Positions 46,126 to 54,974 of a stretch of 64,000 nt of DNA are shown in pieces. Origin of the DNA: Actinomadura macrotermitis (GTDB lineage Bacteria > Actinomycetota > Actinomycetes > Streptosporangiales > Streptosporangiaceae); NCBI RefSeq assembly GCF_009604375.1, contig NZ_WEGH01000004.1:372001-436000 (forward strand), written 5' to 3'. Below the pieces are notes generated by a model. It saw nothing but the letters and a program-made list of their open reading frames with translations. It had not been told where the DNA came from and did no database searches. Made by a program: the position numbers and the translations under genes. Within the stretch, counting starts at the first letter, position 1. Each line of letters starts with the position of its first letter.

Positions 46126-46715
46126 CGCCGCGTCCCCTCGTCCTGCAGACCCACCGACTCGGCGGGCGGGCCGGTGCGCGCCAGCCCGCGCACCAGCGCC
46201 TGCGTGGCCCGGCCCGGTCCCGGCAGCGTGCTGCGGACGGCCTCCACCACCCGCACGTACGGGCTGCGGTGCTCGCGCAGCGCGTCGCGCAGCAGTTCGA
46301 CGCCCGCGCGGTGCTCGGCCAGCAGCTCCCGGCCCGCCGCCGGGCAGCGGGCGGTGAACTCCAGCATCATCGGCAGGTAGTCGGGCAGCTCCGCCTCGTC
46401 GCCGACCCACCCGTAGGAGGCGTAGCGCTCCCTGATGGAGATCAGCGCCTCGCCGCGCCCGCGGGTGTCGCCGTGGCTGTAGTAGGTCAGGTAGAGCGTG
46501 CGGCGCCGGCTCCGGTCGAACGTGGTGACGTAGCGCTCGGCGGCCTGCATGGCGGATACCGGCCGCATCTCCTGGAGGAAGGCGCGCAGATGGTCGCCGG
46601 CCCGTCCCGGACGGTCCCGCACCGCCGTCTCGACCAGCCCGAGCGTGTCCGGCCAGCCGGGCCCGGGGTAGTCCAGCAGCAGCGCCGCGGACTGCCAGAT
46701 GATCGGATCGTTCAC
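46122..46715 (-). CDS. narJ: Nitrate reductase molybdenum cofactor assembly chaperone
   Basis: A 197-residue all-helical chaperone that helps insert the molybdenum cofactor into NarG before membrane docking. AAERYVTTFDRSRRRTLYLTYYSHGDTRGRGEAL and DYLPMMLEFTA are the family hallmarks, present here near residues 58-120. The start is a GTG at 46715 overlapping the narH stop by four bases. The C-terminal 25 residues are variable. Order and coupling are standard for narGHJI. Confidence 0.93.
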   Translation of the reverse strand: MNDPIIWQSAALLLDYPGPGWPDTLGLVETAVRDRPGRAGDHLRAFLQEMRPVSAMQAAERYVTTFDRSRRRTLYLTYYSHGDTRGRGEALISIRERYASYGWVGDEAELPDYLPMMLEFTARCPAAGRELLAEHRAGVELLRDALREHRSPYVRVVEAVRSTLPGPGRATQALVRGLARTGPPAESVGLQDEGTRR

Positions 46716-48325
46716 GCCTCGTCCTTTCCAGGCTCGGGGAAGAGGCCGGCCGGGCGTCCGCGGCCGTTCCAGTTCAGCAGGTTGACCCGGCCGCGCAGCC
46801 GCTCGTCCGCCGGGCGCGCGGGCGCCGGGACCGACGGCTCCGGGGAGAGGTCGGGGATGTTCTCGAACATCCCCGGTCCGCCGGGGTGCTCCAGCCCGCA
46901 GCCCAGGTCCGCCGCGCCGTCCCGCTCCCCCACGTCGTAGGCGGTCGGGATGACGTAGCGCTCGTCGTACTTGGCCAGCGCCAGCAGCCGATACATCCGC
47001 TCCATCCGCCCGATGCCCATCCCGACGCTCGCGGCGATCTCCGGGTCGGCCTCCTCGCCGAGGTTGACGCGCCGCATGTGGGCGCGCATCGCCGCCAGCC
47101 GCTGCAGGGCCGCCTCGACCGGCGCCGGGTCGCCCGCGGTGAACAGCTCCGCCAGGTACGACACCGGGATGCGCAGGGTGTCGATCGCGCCGAACAGGTT
47201 GGCGGCGTCCTCGCCGTCGTGGCCGGTCCCGGCGAGCGCGTCCACGATCGGCGACAGCGGCGGGACGTACCAGACCATCGGCATCGTGCGGTACTCCGGA
47301 TGCAGCGGCAGCGCCACCCGGTAGTCGGCGATGAGCGCGTGCACCGGCGACCGCCGCGCCGACTCGACCCAGTCGTGCGGGATCCCGGCCCGCTCGGCGG
47401 CGGCCGCCACCTCCGGGTCCGCCGGGTCCAGGAAGCACTCCAGCTGCGCCGGGTACAGGTCCTTGTCGTCGGCGACGGAGGCGGCCGCGCCGACCCGGTC
47501 GGCGTCGTAGAGCATCACCCCGAGGTAGCGCAGCCGCCCCACGCAGGTCTCCGAGCACACCGTCGGCTCGCCCGCCTCGATGCGCGGGTAGCACATCGTG
47601 CACTTCTCGGCCTTGCCGGTCCGGTGGTTGAAGTAGATCTTCTTGTAGGGGCAGCCCGACACGCACATCCGCCAGCCCCGGCAGCGGTCCTGGTCCACCA
47701 GCACGATGCCGTCCTCGACGCGCTTGTAGATCGCGCCGGACGGGCAGGCGGCCACGCACGAGGGGTTCAGGCAGTGCTCGCAGATGCGCGGCAGGTAGAA
47801 CATGAACGCCCGCTCGTACTCCAGCCGCACGTCGTCGCCGATCCGCTGCAGCAGCGGGTCGCCGGCCAGGTGCTCCGGGCCGCCGCCGAGGTCGTCGTCC
47901 CAGTTCGGGCCCCAGGTCACCGCGGCCGGCTCGCCGTCGATCAGCGAGCGCGGCGGCGCGGTCGGCACGTCGTCGCCGAGCGGCGCGGCGGTGAGGTTCT
48001 CGTAGTCGTAGGTCCAGGGCTGGTAGTAGTCGTCCAGGGAGGGCATGTCGGGGTTGGCGAACAGCCGCGTGTAGCGCTGCAGCCGCCCGCCCGCGCGCGG
48101 CGTCACCCGGCCCCGGCGGTCCAGCCTCCAGCCGCCCTTCCAGCGCTCCTGGTCCTCGTAGCGGCGCGGGTAGCCCTGGCCGGGCCGGGTCTCGACGTTG
48201 TTGAACCACACGTACTCGGTGCCCGCCCGGTTCGTCCAGGTCTGCTTGCAGGTGACCGAGCAGGTGTGGCACCCGATGCACTTGTCGAGGTTCATCACCA
48301 TTGCGATCTGCGCCATGACGCGCAT
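46712..48325 (-). CDS. narH: Respiratory nitrate reductase, beta subunit
   Basis: A 537-residue iron-sulfur protein that carries electrons from NarI heme to NarG. The Cys clusters are CIGCHTCSVTC, CEHCLNPSCVAAC, CRGWRMCVSGCPYKK (Trp in place of one Cys, as in the 3Fe-4S site) and CTMCYPR with CSETC. GPNWDDDLGG and the C-terminal helical region complete the family. The ATG at 48325 has AAGGTGGAG seven bases upstream; another ATG lies nine bases in. Only one base separates it from the narG stop. Confidence 0.96.
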   Translation of the reverse strand: MRVMAQIAMVMNLDKCIGCHTCSVTCKQTWTNRAGTEYVWFNNVETRPGQGYPRRYEDQERWKGGWRLDRRGRVTPRAGGRLQRYTRLFANPDMPSLDDYYQPWTYDYENLTAAPLGDDVPTAPPRSLIDGEPAAVTWGPNWDDDLGGGPEHLAGDPLLQRIGDDVRLEYERAFMFYLPRICEHCLNPSCVAACPSGAIYKRVEDGIVLVDQDRCRGWRMCVSGCPYKKIYFNHRTGKAEKCTMCYPRIEAGEPTVCSETCVGRLRYLGVMLYDADRVGAAASVADDKDLYPAQLECFLDPADPEVAAAAERAGIPHDWVESARRSPVHALIADYRVALPLHPEYRTMPMVWYVPPLSPIVDALAGTGHDGEDAANLFGAIDTLRIPVSYLAELFTAGDPAPVEAALQRLAAMRAHMRRVNLGEEADPEIAASVGMGIGRMERMYRLLALAKYDERYVIPTAYDVGERDGAADLGCGLEHPGGPGMFENIPDLSPEPSVPAPARPADERLRGRVNLLNWNGRGRPAGLFPEPGKDEA

Positions 48326-48326
48326 G

Positions 48327-51300
48327 TCAGTACTCCACCTTCTGGGCGCGGCGCCGGATCACGGTCACCGCGTCGCGCTGGTTGCCGGTCGGGCCGTAGT
48401 AGTTGGGCGCGAACGACAGCTGCGCGTGCCCGCCGATCAGGTGCGTCGGCTTGACCAGCAGCCGGGTGAGCGCGTTGTGCACGCCGCCGCGCCGCCCGGT
48501 GGCCTGCGAGCGCGGCACGTTCACCAGCCGCTCCTGCACGTGGTACATGAACACCGTGCCCTGCGGCATGCGGTGCGAGACGACCGCGCGGGCCACCACC
48601 ACGCCGTTGCCGTTGACCGCCTCGATCCAGTCGTTGTCGGCCACGCCGATGCGCTCGGCGTCGGGCACGCTCATCCAGATCACCGGGCCGCCGCGGGCCA
48701 GCGTCTGCATCAGCAGGTTCTCCTGGTACTCCGAGTGGATCGACCACTTGGAGTGCGGGGTGAGGTAGCGGACGGTGACGCCGGCCTCCGCGCCGCCGGG
48801 GCCCTCGCCGAGCGCGGCCATCTCCAGCGGCGGCCGGTAGACCGGCAGCTGCTCGCCGCACTCGGCGATCCAGTCGTGCTCGAGGTAGAAGTGCTGCCGC
48901 CCGGTGAGGGTGTGCCAGGGCTTGGCGTGCTCGGTGTTGATGGTGAACGGCGCGTACCGGCGGTCGGGCGCCTCCTTGCCCGACCACTCGAAGCTCGCCC
49001 CGACCTGCACCGGCCGGTCCTGGGTGTCGCTGAACACCACGCGGCGCTCGGCCACCGAGGCGGCCAGCCCTTCCAGCCCGGACCCGGCGCCGCAGCGCTC
49101 GGCCAGCCGGGTGAAGCCCTCGGCGGCGATCCGGCCGTTGGTGGTGCCCGACAGCGCCAGGATCGCCTCGCACAGCTTGACGTCGGTGTCCAGGAGGGGA
49201 CGCCCCCGCGCCGCCCCGTCCGCGGCGGTGCCGCAGCGCTCGGCCAGCCAGGCCGCCTCGGGGCCGGGCCGGACGGTGACGCCCTTGACCGTCATGCCGA
49301 GCCGTTCCAGCTCGGGCCCGAGCGAGGCCAGCCGGTCGGCCACGGCGGTGTAGTCGCGCTCGACCAGGGTGAACGCCGGCAGGTTGCGGCCGGGCACCGG
49401 GCGGACCTGCGGATCGGCGTGCCAGTCGGCCACCCGCCCGCCGGGCGTGGCCAGCTCGCCGGGGGTGTCGTGCAGCGCGGCGGTGGCCACCAGGTCGTGG
49501 GCGGTGTCCAGGCGCCCGGCCGCCAGCCTGCCGAACTCCCGGGCCAGCCCGTGGAAGATCTCGAAGTCGGTGCGCGCCTGCCACGGCGGGTCGATCGCCG
49601 GCGAGAAGGCGTGCACGAACGGGTGCATGTCGGTGGACGACAGGTCGTGCTTCTCGTACCAGGTCGCGGCGGGCAGCACCAGGTCGGCGTACAGCGTGGT
49701 GGAGGTCATCCGGAAGTCCAGCGCCATCAGCAGGTCGAGCTTGCCGCGCGGCTCCTCCTCCCGCCAGGTGACCTCGCGCGGCCGCTCGCCGGCCGCGGCC
49801 TCCTCGGCTGCGGCGTTGTCGTCCGCGCCCAGCAGGTGGCGCAAGAAGTACTCGTTGCCCTTGGCCGACGACCCGATCAGGTTGGCGCGCCAGACGGTCA
49901 GCACCCGGGGCCAGTTGCGCGGCGCGTCGGGGTCCTCGCAGGCGAACGACAGCCGGCCGGCCGCGACCTCGTCCGCCACCCAGCGCCCCGGGGCCGCGCC
50001 GGCGTCCGCGATCCGGCGGCCGAGGTCCAGCGGGTTGGCGGCGAACGTCGGATAGAACGGCATCCAGCCGAGCCGCGCCGACTGCGCCACCAGGTCCGCG
50101 GTGTGCCGCCCGGCGAACCGGCCGCGCCCGGTCGGCGCGGCCATCGCCGCGGCGGAGAACCGCTCGTACCGCCACTGCCCGGTGTGCAGGTACCAGTAGG
50201 GCGTGCCGGGCATCTGCCGCGAGGGCCGCACCCAGTCGGCGGCGGTCGCCAGCTGCTGCCACCCGGTGTAGGGCCGCACCTTCTCCTGCCCGACGTAGTG
50301 CGCCCAGCCGCCGCCGTTCACGCCCTGGCAGCCGGTCAGCATCAGCAGCGACAGGAACGACCGGTAGATGGTGTCGGAGTGGAACCAGTGGTTGGCGCCC
50401 GCCCCCATCACGATCATCGCGCGGCCCTCGGTGCGCTCGGCGGTGGCGGCGAACTCCCGCGCGATCCGCACCACCCGGTCGGCGGGCACCGAGGTGAGCT
50501 GCTCCTGCCAGGCGGGCGTGCACGGCCCGGCCGCGTCGTCGTACCCCTCCGGCCAGGTGCCGGGCATCCCATCGCGGGCCACCCCGTACTGCGCCAGCAG
50601 CAGATCGAACACCGTGGTGACCAGGTGCCCGCCGATCTCGCGCACCGGGACGCCGCGCCGCGCCGTCCCCTCCGGCGCGTCGAACCGGGGCAGCAGGACC
50701 TCGGCCGCCTGGAAGCCCGGCTCGTCGGCGAGCGTCAGCCGCGGCTCGACGCCGCCGAGGTCGAGGTTCCAGCGGCCGGCGCCCTCGGCGCTCCAGCGGT
50801 GCCCGAGCGTGCCGTTCGGCGCCACCGGCGCGCCGGTGCGGGCGTCGATCAGGGCCGGCTGCCAGTGGCGCGGGTCGTCCGCGGCGGGGGCGCCGTCCGC
50901 CAGGTCGGCCGCGGTGAGGAAGCGGCCCGGCGTCAGCTCGCCGTCCGCGCCCGGCTCCAGCACGACCAGGAACGGCAGGTCGGTGAACTTTCGCACGTAA
51001 TTCACAAAATACGGAACCTGGCGCTGCACGAAGAACTCGCGAAGCACGACATGGCCCATCGCCATCGCCACCGCGCCGTCGGTCCCCGGATGCGGGTGCA
51101 GCCATTCATCGGCGAACTTGGTGGCGTCGGAGTAATCCGGCGAGACCACCACCACTTTCTGGCCGCGATAACGCGCCTCGGCCATCCAGTGCGCGTCCGG
51201 TGTGCGCGTCACCGGGACGTTCGACCCCCACAGCACCAGATAGGCGGCGTCCCACCAGTCGGCCGACTCGGGCACGTCGGTCTGGTCGCCGAACACCTGC

Positions 51301-52022
51301 GGGCTCGCCACCGGCAGGTCGGCGTACCAGTCGTAGAACGACAGCATCGGCGCGCCGAGCAGCGCCATGAACCGCGCCCCGACCGCGTGCGAGGCCATCG
51401 ACATCGCCGGGATCGGCGAGAACCCCGCCACCCGGTCCGGGCCGTACTCGGCGATCGTGTGCACGTGCGCGGCCGCCGCGATCTCCAGCGCCTCCGCCCA
51501 GGAGACCCGCACCAGCCCGCCGCGCCCGCGCGCCGACTGGTAGCGCCGCCGCCGCTCCGGATCGCCGGTGACCTCCGCCCAGGCCGCCACCGGATCGCCC
51601 GTCCGCGCCCTGGCCTCCCGGTACATCTCCAGCAGCACGCCCCGCACGTGCGGGTAGCGGATGCGGGTGGGCGAGTAGGTGTACCAGGAGAACGACGCCC
51701 CGCGCGGGCAGCCGCGCGGCTCGTACTCGGGCCGGTCGGGCCCCACGCTCGGATAGTCGGTCTGCTGCGTCTCCCAGGCGATCAGCCCGTTCTTGACGTA
51801 CACCTTCCACGAGCACGAGCCCGTGCAGTTGACCCCGTGCGTGGACCGCACCACCCGGTCGTGCGCCCACCGCTCCCGGTAGGGGCGGTCGTTCACCTGC
51901 TGGTCCAGCCGGTAGACCGCGCGCAGGTCCGGCGTCGTCTCGGCGCGCCGCAGGAACCGGCCGGCCCGCAGCAGCCGGTCGGCGACCGGCTGATCCTCCT
52001 GACGGCGTTGGAACACGACCAC
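48327..52022 (-). CDS. narG: Respiratory nitrate reductase, alpha subunit
   Basis: A 1231-residue molybdenum enzyme that reduces nitrate to nitrite at the inner face of the membrane. The FS0 [4Fe-4S] site has the His-Cys3 pattern at 62, 66, 70 and 105 (HGVNCTGSCSW, RGCPRGASF). The Mo-ligand Asp lies in the block DWYADLPVASPQVFGDQTDV, and LVLWGSNVPVTRTPDAHW is also conserved. The GTG at 52022 is chosen for GGAGGGG seven bases upstream; a longer frame to 52133 has no ribosome site or similarity. It starts a tightly coupled six-gene operon that includes an HPP protein and a kinase. An FNR-like dyad lies about 140 bases before the start. Confidence 0.97.
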   Translation of the reverse strand: MVVFQRRQEDQPVADRLLRAGRFLRRAETTPDLRAVYRLDQQVNDRPYRERWAHDRVVRSTHGVNCTGSCSWKVYVKNGLIAWETQQTDYPSVGPDRPEYEPRGCPRGASFSWYTYSPTRIRYPHVRGVLLEMYREARARTGDPVAAWAEVTGDPERRRRYQSARGRGGLVRVSWAEALEIAAAAHVHTIAEYGPDRVAGFSPIPAMSMASHAVGARFMALLGAPMLSFYDWYADLPVASPQVFGDQTDVPESADWWDAAYLVLWGSNVPVTRTPDAHWMAEARYRGQKVVVVSPDYSDATKFADEWLHPHPGTDGAVAMAMGHVVLREFFVQRQVPYFVNYVRKFTDLPFLVVLEPGADGELTPGRFLTAADLADGAPAADDPRHWQPALIDARTGAPVAPNGTLGHRWSAEGAGRWNLDLGGVEPRLTLADEPGFQAAEVLLPRFDAPEGTARRGVPVREIGGHLVTTVFDLLLAQYGVARDGMPGTWPEGYDDAAGPCTPAWQEQLTSVPADRVVRIAREFAATAERTEGRAMIVMGAGANHWFHSDTIYRSFLSLLMLTGCQGVNGGGWAHYVGQEKVRPYTGWQQLATAADWVRPSRQMPGTPYWYLHTGQWRYERFSAAAMAAPTGRGRFAGRHTADLVAQSARLGWMPFYPTFAANPLDLGRRIADAGAAPGRWVADEVAAGRLSFACEDPDAPRNWPRVLTVWRANLIGSSAKGNEYFLRHLLGADDNAAAEEAAAGERPREVTWREEEPRGKLDLLMALDFRMTSTTLYADLVLPAATWYEKHDLSSTDMHPFVHAFSPAIDPPWQARTDFEIFHGLAREFGRLAAGRLDTAHDLVATAALHDTPGELATPGGRVADWHADPQVRPVPGRNLPAFTLVERDYTAVADRLASLGPELERLGMTVKGVTVRPGPEAAWLAERCGTAADGAARGRPLLDTDVKLCEAILALSGTTNGRIAAEGFTRLAERCGAGSGLEGLAASVAERRVVFSDTQDRPVQVGASFEWSGKEAPDRRYAPFTINTEHAKPWHTLTGRQHFYLEHDWIAECGEQLPVYRPPLEMAALGEGPGGAEAGVTVRYLTPHSKWSIHSEYQENLLMQTLARGGPVIWMSVPDAERIGVADNDWIEAVNGNGVVVARAVVSHRMPQGTVFMYHVQERLVNVPRSQATGRRGGVHNALTRLLVKPTHLIGGHAQLSFAPNYYGPTGNQRDAVTVIRRRAQKVEY

Positions 52023-52161
52023 GACGAGACCCCTCCAGGCGGAACGGAGCCCGTCCGGGAAGGCGACCGGTCCCGCCGGCCGGATGGCGGCCGGACGAAT
52101 GACGCGCGTCACCGTTCCGGGCGAGCCGGACACTGAGGAATTCCACGCCCGCCGCCCGGCG

Positions 52162-52175
52162 AAGTCAATGGACTT
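52162..52175. promoter_or_regulatory. AAGTC-n4-GACTT dyad upstream of narG
   Basis: A perfect five-base-arm palindrome with four-base spacer, the spacing of Crp/Fnr sites (TTGAT-n4-ATCAA), lies 140 bases before the narG GTG in a 288-base gap without genes. GTCAATG recurs at 52258-52264. The half-site differs from classical FNR, so assignment to a Crp/Fnr or other oxygen/redox regulator is tentative. Confidence 0.4.
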
Positions 52176-52310
52176 TGCTTTCCCCTAACCCATGGGCTGA
52201 CCCGCGAGTCCGAACCGCTTGACCATGACGGGACGGCCGACATATTCCGTCACCGCGGTCAATGAATGCCTTCTTTTCGATGAACCGGCACCCCGGCCGC
52301 CCGGCTCCGG

Positions 52311-52703
52311 TCACGCGTCCGCGAGGGCGCGCAGCTCGGCTCCGAACTGCTCGGCGTGGCCGTAGTCGATGTGACGGATCGCCCATGACGGCCGAAGGGA
52401 GTCGGGCACCGGCGTCCAGAAGCGCATCGAGGCGAGCTTCAGGGGGCGGGGGGTCTCCGCGACGAGCCGCGTGACGAAGGCGTCGACCTCCGGGCACGCC
52501 AGGTCCACCACCGCCGCGTCGTAGGGGCGGCTCCTCGTCTCGGCCGCGAGGTCCGACAGCCCGAAGGCGACGGTGGAGTTCACCCCGGCCCGGTCGATCG
52601 CGTGGCTGACCGCCATGATGTCGCCCTCCCACTTCGCGTCCTCTTCGTGGTCCCGGAACTCAGGAACGTGAACGACGACGAGCACACGCGGCGAAGCGGT
52701 CAT
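52311..52703 (-). CDS. Hypothetical protein, 130 aa
   Basis: The ATG at 52703 is preceded by TAGGGTG. I do not recognise a family. The sequence starts with a hydrophobic strand (PRVLVVVHVPEF), has two helical parts, and in the middle shows RPYDAAVVDLACPEVDAFV, whose strand-Asp-loop pattern is reminiscent of a receiver or flavodoxin-like fold. The opening lacks the acidic pair of a true receiver. The C-terminus has WAIRHIDYGHAEQFGAELRAL. It is cytoplasmic and lies between the nar promoter and the AhpD-like gene, with which it may be co-transcribed (22-base gap). Confidence 0.6.
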   Translation of the reverse strand: MTASPRVLVVVHVPEFRDHEEDAKWEGDIMAVSHAIDRAGVNSTVAFGLSDLAAETRSRPYDAAVVDLACPEVDAFVTRLVAETPRPLKLASMRFWTPVPDSLRPSWAIRHIDYGHAEQFGAELRALADA

Positions 52704-52725
52704 GCCGGGCACCCTACCGACGCCG

Positions 52726-53301
52726 TCACGACGGCGCAGGGGGAAGGACGTCGGCGAAGCGGGGGGCGGCCGGTTCGTGCGGGACGCGGGCGGCCGTCGC
52801 GGCGAAGCTGATGGCGTGGTACCAGCCGCACAGCAGGAGCAGGTCGAGGAGTTCCTTCTCGTCGAAGGCCTTCTCGAGGCGGGCCCACAGGGCGTCGTCG
52901 ACGTCGGCGGTGTCGTGGAGGGCGTCGGCGGCGCGGACGAGCAGGCGGTCGCGGTCGGTGGTCCAGCAGCCGTCGTCCGCCGTCCCGTGGGTCAGGGACG
53001 CGACCTGCGCCGGGGTGAGGCCGGCGCGGTCGGCGAACATCAGCACGTGGACGCCCCACTCGTACTCGCAGCCGCACCGGGCGCAGGTGCGGTCGATCAG
53101 GATCTCCCGGTCCCGCAGGCCGAGGGACAGCCGGCGGCCCAGCTCGTAGCGGCCCCAGCCGGTCATCGCATCGGTCATCGGCAGGTTGCGGGCGAAGGTG
53201 CGGAACAGGGCGATCGGCGGGACGCCCGGCGGCATCATGCCGGTCAGCCGGGCGCCGACCTCGGCGGGATAGGGCGGTTCGAGCGGGGGGATGCGCGGCA
53301 T
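52726..53301 (-). CDS. Carboxymuconolactone decarboxylase / AhpD-like family protein
   Basis: A 191-residue alpha-helical protein. The CMD core near residue 70 reads RTCARCGCEYEWGVHVLMF, with the Glu/Cys-x2-Cys/His set used for peroxidase or thiol chemistry in AhpD. DREILIDRTCARCG and TAPDDG-type spacing match the longer actinomycete subgroup. GGAGGG precedes the ATG. It is divergent from the cupin gene across 283 bases holding repeated GAAGCATT half-sites. Possible role in detoxification or as a lactone-ring decarboxylase; not resolvable. Confidence 0.87.
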   Translation of the reverse strand: MPRIPPLEPPYPAEVGARLTGMMPPGVPPIALFRTFARNLPMTDAMTGWGRYELGRRLSLGLRDREILIDRTCARCGCEYEWGVHVLMFADRAGLTPAQVASLTHGTADDGCWTTDRDRLLVRAADALHDTADVDDALWARLEKAFDEKELLDLLLLCGWYHAISFAATAARVPHEPAAPRFADVLPPAPS

Positions 53302-53326
53302 TGAGCCCTCCGGCGTTTCGAAAACA

Positions 53327-53366
53327 GAAGCATTGCGGCGATGCTAATGCTTCGGATAACGAAGCA
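53327..53366. promoter_or_regulatory. Three GAAGCA half-sites before the AhpD-like gene
   Basis: GAAGCATT at 53327-53334, its complement AATGCTTC at 53346-53353, and GAAGCA at 53361-53366 make two dyads that share the middle arm (an 11-base and a 7-base spacer). TTTCGAAA sits a few bases to the left. They lie 26-65 bases upstream of the AhpD-like ATG, where a repressor would block transcription. Confidence 0.5.
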
Positions 53367-53584
53367 CAAGGAGGGGCCTGCCCGGACGCCGCCGGGCCCT
53401 GCGGACTGCGCGCCGGCCCGGCCGGCGGGCTCGTCGCCCCGACGGGGCCGGCCGCGCCCTGCCCCCGCCCGGCCACTGGGCCGCCGGACCGGCTTGACGC
53501 CGTGGTCCGGCGTCTTGTTGGGTGGCGTCCGGAATCCGCGCCGACAGGGCGCGGACGCCGCTGACCTGGAAACGAGAGCCCCGC

Positions 53585-53947
53585 ATGCCCGCTTCGCCGC
53601 CCGCCGGTTCCTTCTGCGTCGACCCCGCCGCGCTCGAGCTGGAGCCCTGCCCGATCGGGGGCGAGATCCTGGCCGGCGCCCCCGCCACCCGCGCCGCCGT
53701 CCTGTACGAGGACGAGCACGTGGAGCGCGGCGTCTGGGAGATCACGCCGGGCACGGTCACCGACGTCGAGGCCGACGAGATGTTCACGGTCCTGTCGGGC
53801 CGCGCCACCGTCGAGGTCGCCGGCGGGCCCGTCCTGGAGCTCGGGCCCGGTTCCCTCGGCGTGCTGCGGGAGGGCGCGCAGACCGTCTGGCGCGTGCACG
53901 AGACCCTGCGCAAGACCTACCAGATCACCAGGCGCGCCCCCGCCTGA
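53585..53947 (+). CDS. Cupin-fold protein (DUF861/EutQ-like)
   Basis: A 120-residue single cupin barrel. ERGVWEITPGTVTDVEADEMFTVLSGRATVEV is split here as the opening strand, the Glu-x-Glu-like ADEMFTVLSG motif and the first Gly turn, followed by ELGPGSLGVLREGAQTVWRVHETLRKTY for the second motif. The His of the first cupin motif is missing, so metal binding may be weak, as in many DUF861 proteins. The ATG at 53585 begins just before the barrel. Function unknown; cytoplasmic. Confidence 0.82.
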   Translation: MPASPPAGSFCVDPAALELEPCPIGGEILAGAPATRAAVLYEDEHVERGVWEITPGTVTDVEADEMFTVLSGRATVEVAGGPVLELGPGSLGVLREGAQTVWRVHETLRKTYQITRRAPA

Positions 53948-53986
53948 CGGTGCGACCGGGCGCGGGCGGGCGTCGTCTGAACGATC

Positions 53987-54544
53987 ATGAACCCGACCAT
54001 GACCGCCCTCCGCCGCGCCCGGCTGCGCGGCGGCGCGGCGATCGCGCTGCTGCTCCTGCTCGTGCTCGGATGCGTCTCGGCCCCTCCATCCTGGCGGGTT
54101 CCCGGGGTGCCCACGCTGCTGCTGGCGCTGGCGGCGGGGGCGGTGCTGCTGTGCGCGCGGTCCGAGAGCCGCGCGCCCGGCGCCGAGGCCTCCGCGTCGC
54201 CGAAGTTGAGCCGGGCGCTGGCCGAGGCCGCCACGGTGATCCTGTTGTTCCTCGGGGCGGCGTCGCTGTTCTTCCTGCTGTCCGCGAACACCCCGCGCGG
54301 CTGCGCGCCGATGCCGATGCCCGATGCCGAGTGGGAGCGCCGCTGCTCGGCGTGGGGCACGGCGAGCAGCATCGGCCTCGGCGCGTGGATCGCGGCCATG
54401 CTGGGCACGCTCGCGCTGCTCGCCGGCTGCGCCGTCGCGGCGCGCCGGTCACAGATCACGGGCTGGGCGGCGTTCCCCTTCGCGTTCGCCGGCCCCGTGC
54501 TCGCGCTGGATCTCGGCCACGCGGTCTACCTGGCGCTCACCTGA
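53987..54544 (+). CDS. Membrane protein of unknown function, 4 TM
   Basis: A 185-residue protein with four predicted helices: about 16-32 (GAAIALLLLLVLGCV), 40-58, 82-100 (AAATVILLFLGAASLFFLL type) and 130-152 (IGLGAWIAAMLGTLALLAGCAV), plus a hydrophobic C-terminal end. A loop between helices 3 and 4 carries two Cys (RGCAPMPMP, RRCSAWG). No family is recognised. An ATG 12 bases further in is an alternative start. Its last eight bases overlap the convergent phosphatase gene. Confidence 0.65.
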   Translation: MNPTMTALRRARLRGGAAIALLLLLVLGCVSAPPSWRVPGVPTLLLALAAGAVLLCARSESRAPGAEASASPKLSRALAEAATVILLFLGAASLFFLLSANTPRGCAPMPMPDAEWERRCSAWGTASSIGLGAWIAAMLGTLALLAGCAVAARRSQITGWAAFPFAFAGPVLALDLGHAVYLALT

Positions 54545-54974
54545 AGCGGGTCACCCACCGGCGCTGCCAGGGGGTTTCGACGGCCCGGGGGTGATGGTGT
54601 TCCCGCGTCCAGGCGACGGCGCCCGCCGGGTCCACCCCGGCCAGCACGGCCAGGCAGGCGATGACGGTGCCGGTGCGGCCGATACCGCCTCCGCAGGCGA
54701 CCTCGACCGCCTCCCCTGCCTGGGCCCGTTCGTGCAGCGCGCGGATGCGCCGGGCGGCCAGCCTGGAGTCGCGGGGCAGCCGGAAGTCGGGCCATTCGAC
54801 CCATTCGTGTGGCCAGCGCAGTTCGCCGTCGTGGCGGTCGCGGAGCCGGCCCGTCCCCAGATAGAGGCCGAAATCGGGTGCCGGCCCCTCCGGCAGCGGA
54901 TGACGCAGGCCCCGGCCGCGGACCCAGGTTCCGTCGGGGAGCCGGATGGCGCCGGGCAGCGGAGGCGCGTTCAC
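54537..54974 (-). CDS. Dual-specificity / tyrosine protein phosphatase
   Basis: A 145-residue phosphatase. The P-loop CGGGIGRTGT gives the CX5R signature (Cys and Arg), preceded by EAVEVA, and the upstream WPDFRLPRDS can supply the general-acid Asp. Such enzymes remove phosphate from Tyr/Ser/Thr residues or small molecules. The GTG at 54974 overlaps the stop of the CGNR gene (GTGA) with GGAGG seven bases before, so it is translated with that regulator. No kinase is adjacent. Confidence 0.85.
   Translation of the reverse strand: MNAPPLPGAIRLPDGTWVRGRGLRHPLPEGPAPDFGLYLGTGRLRDRHDGELRWPHEWVEWPDFRLPRDSRLAARRIRALHERAQAGEAVEVACGGGIGRTGTVIACLAVLAGVDPAGAVAWTREHHHPRAVETPWQRRWVTRFR

Noticed and set aside
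48198..52136. A 1312-codon plus-strand frame opposite narG
   Set aside because: Antisense artefact of high GC; narG has full active-site motifs on the minus strand.
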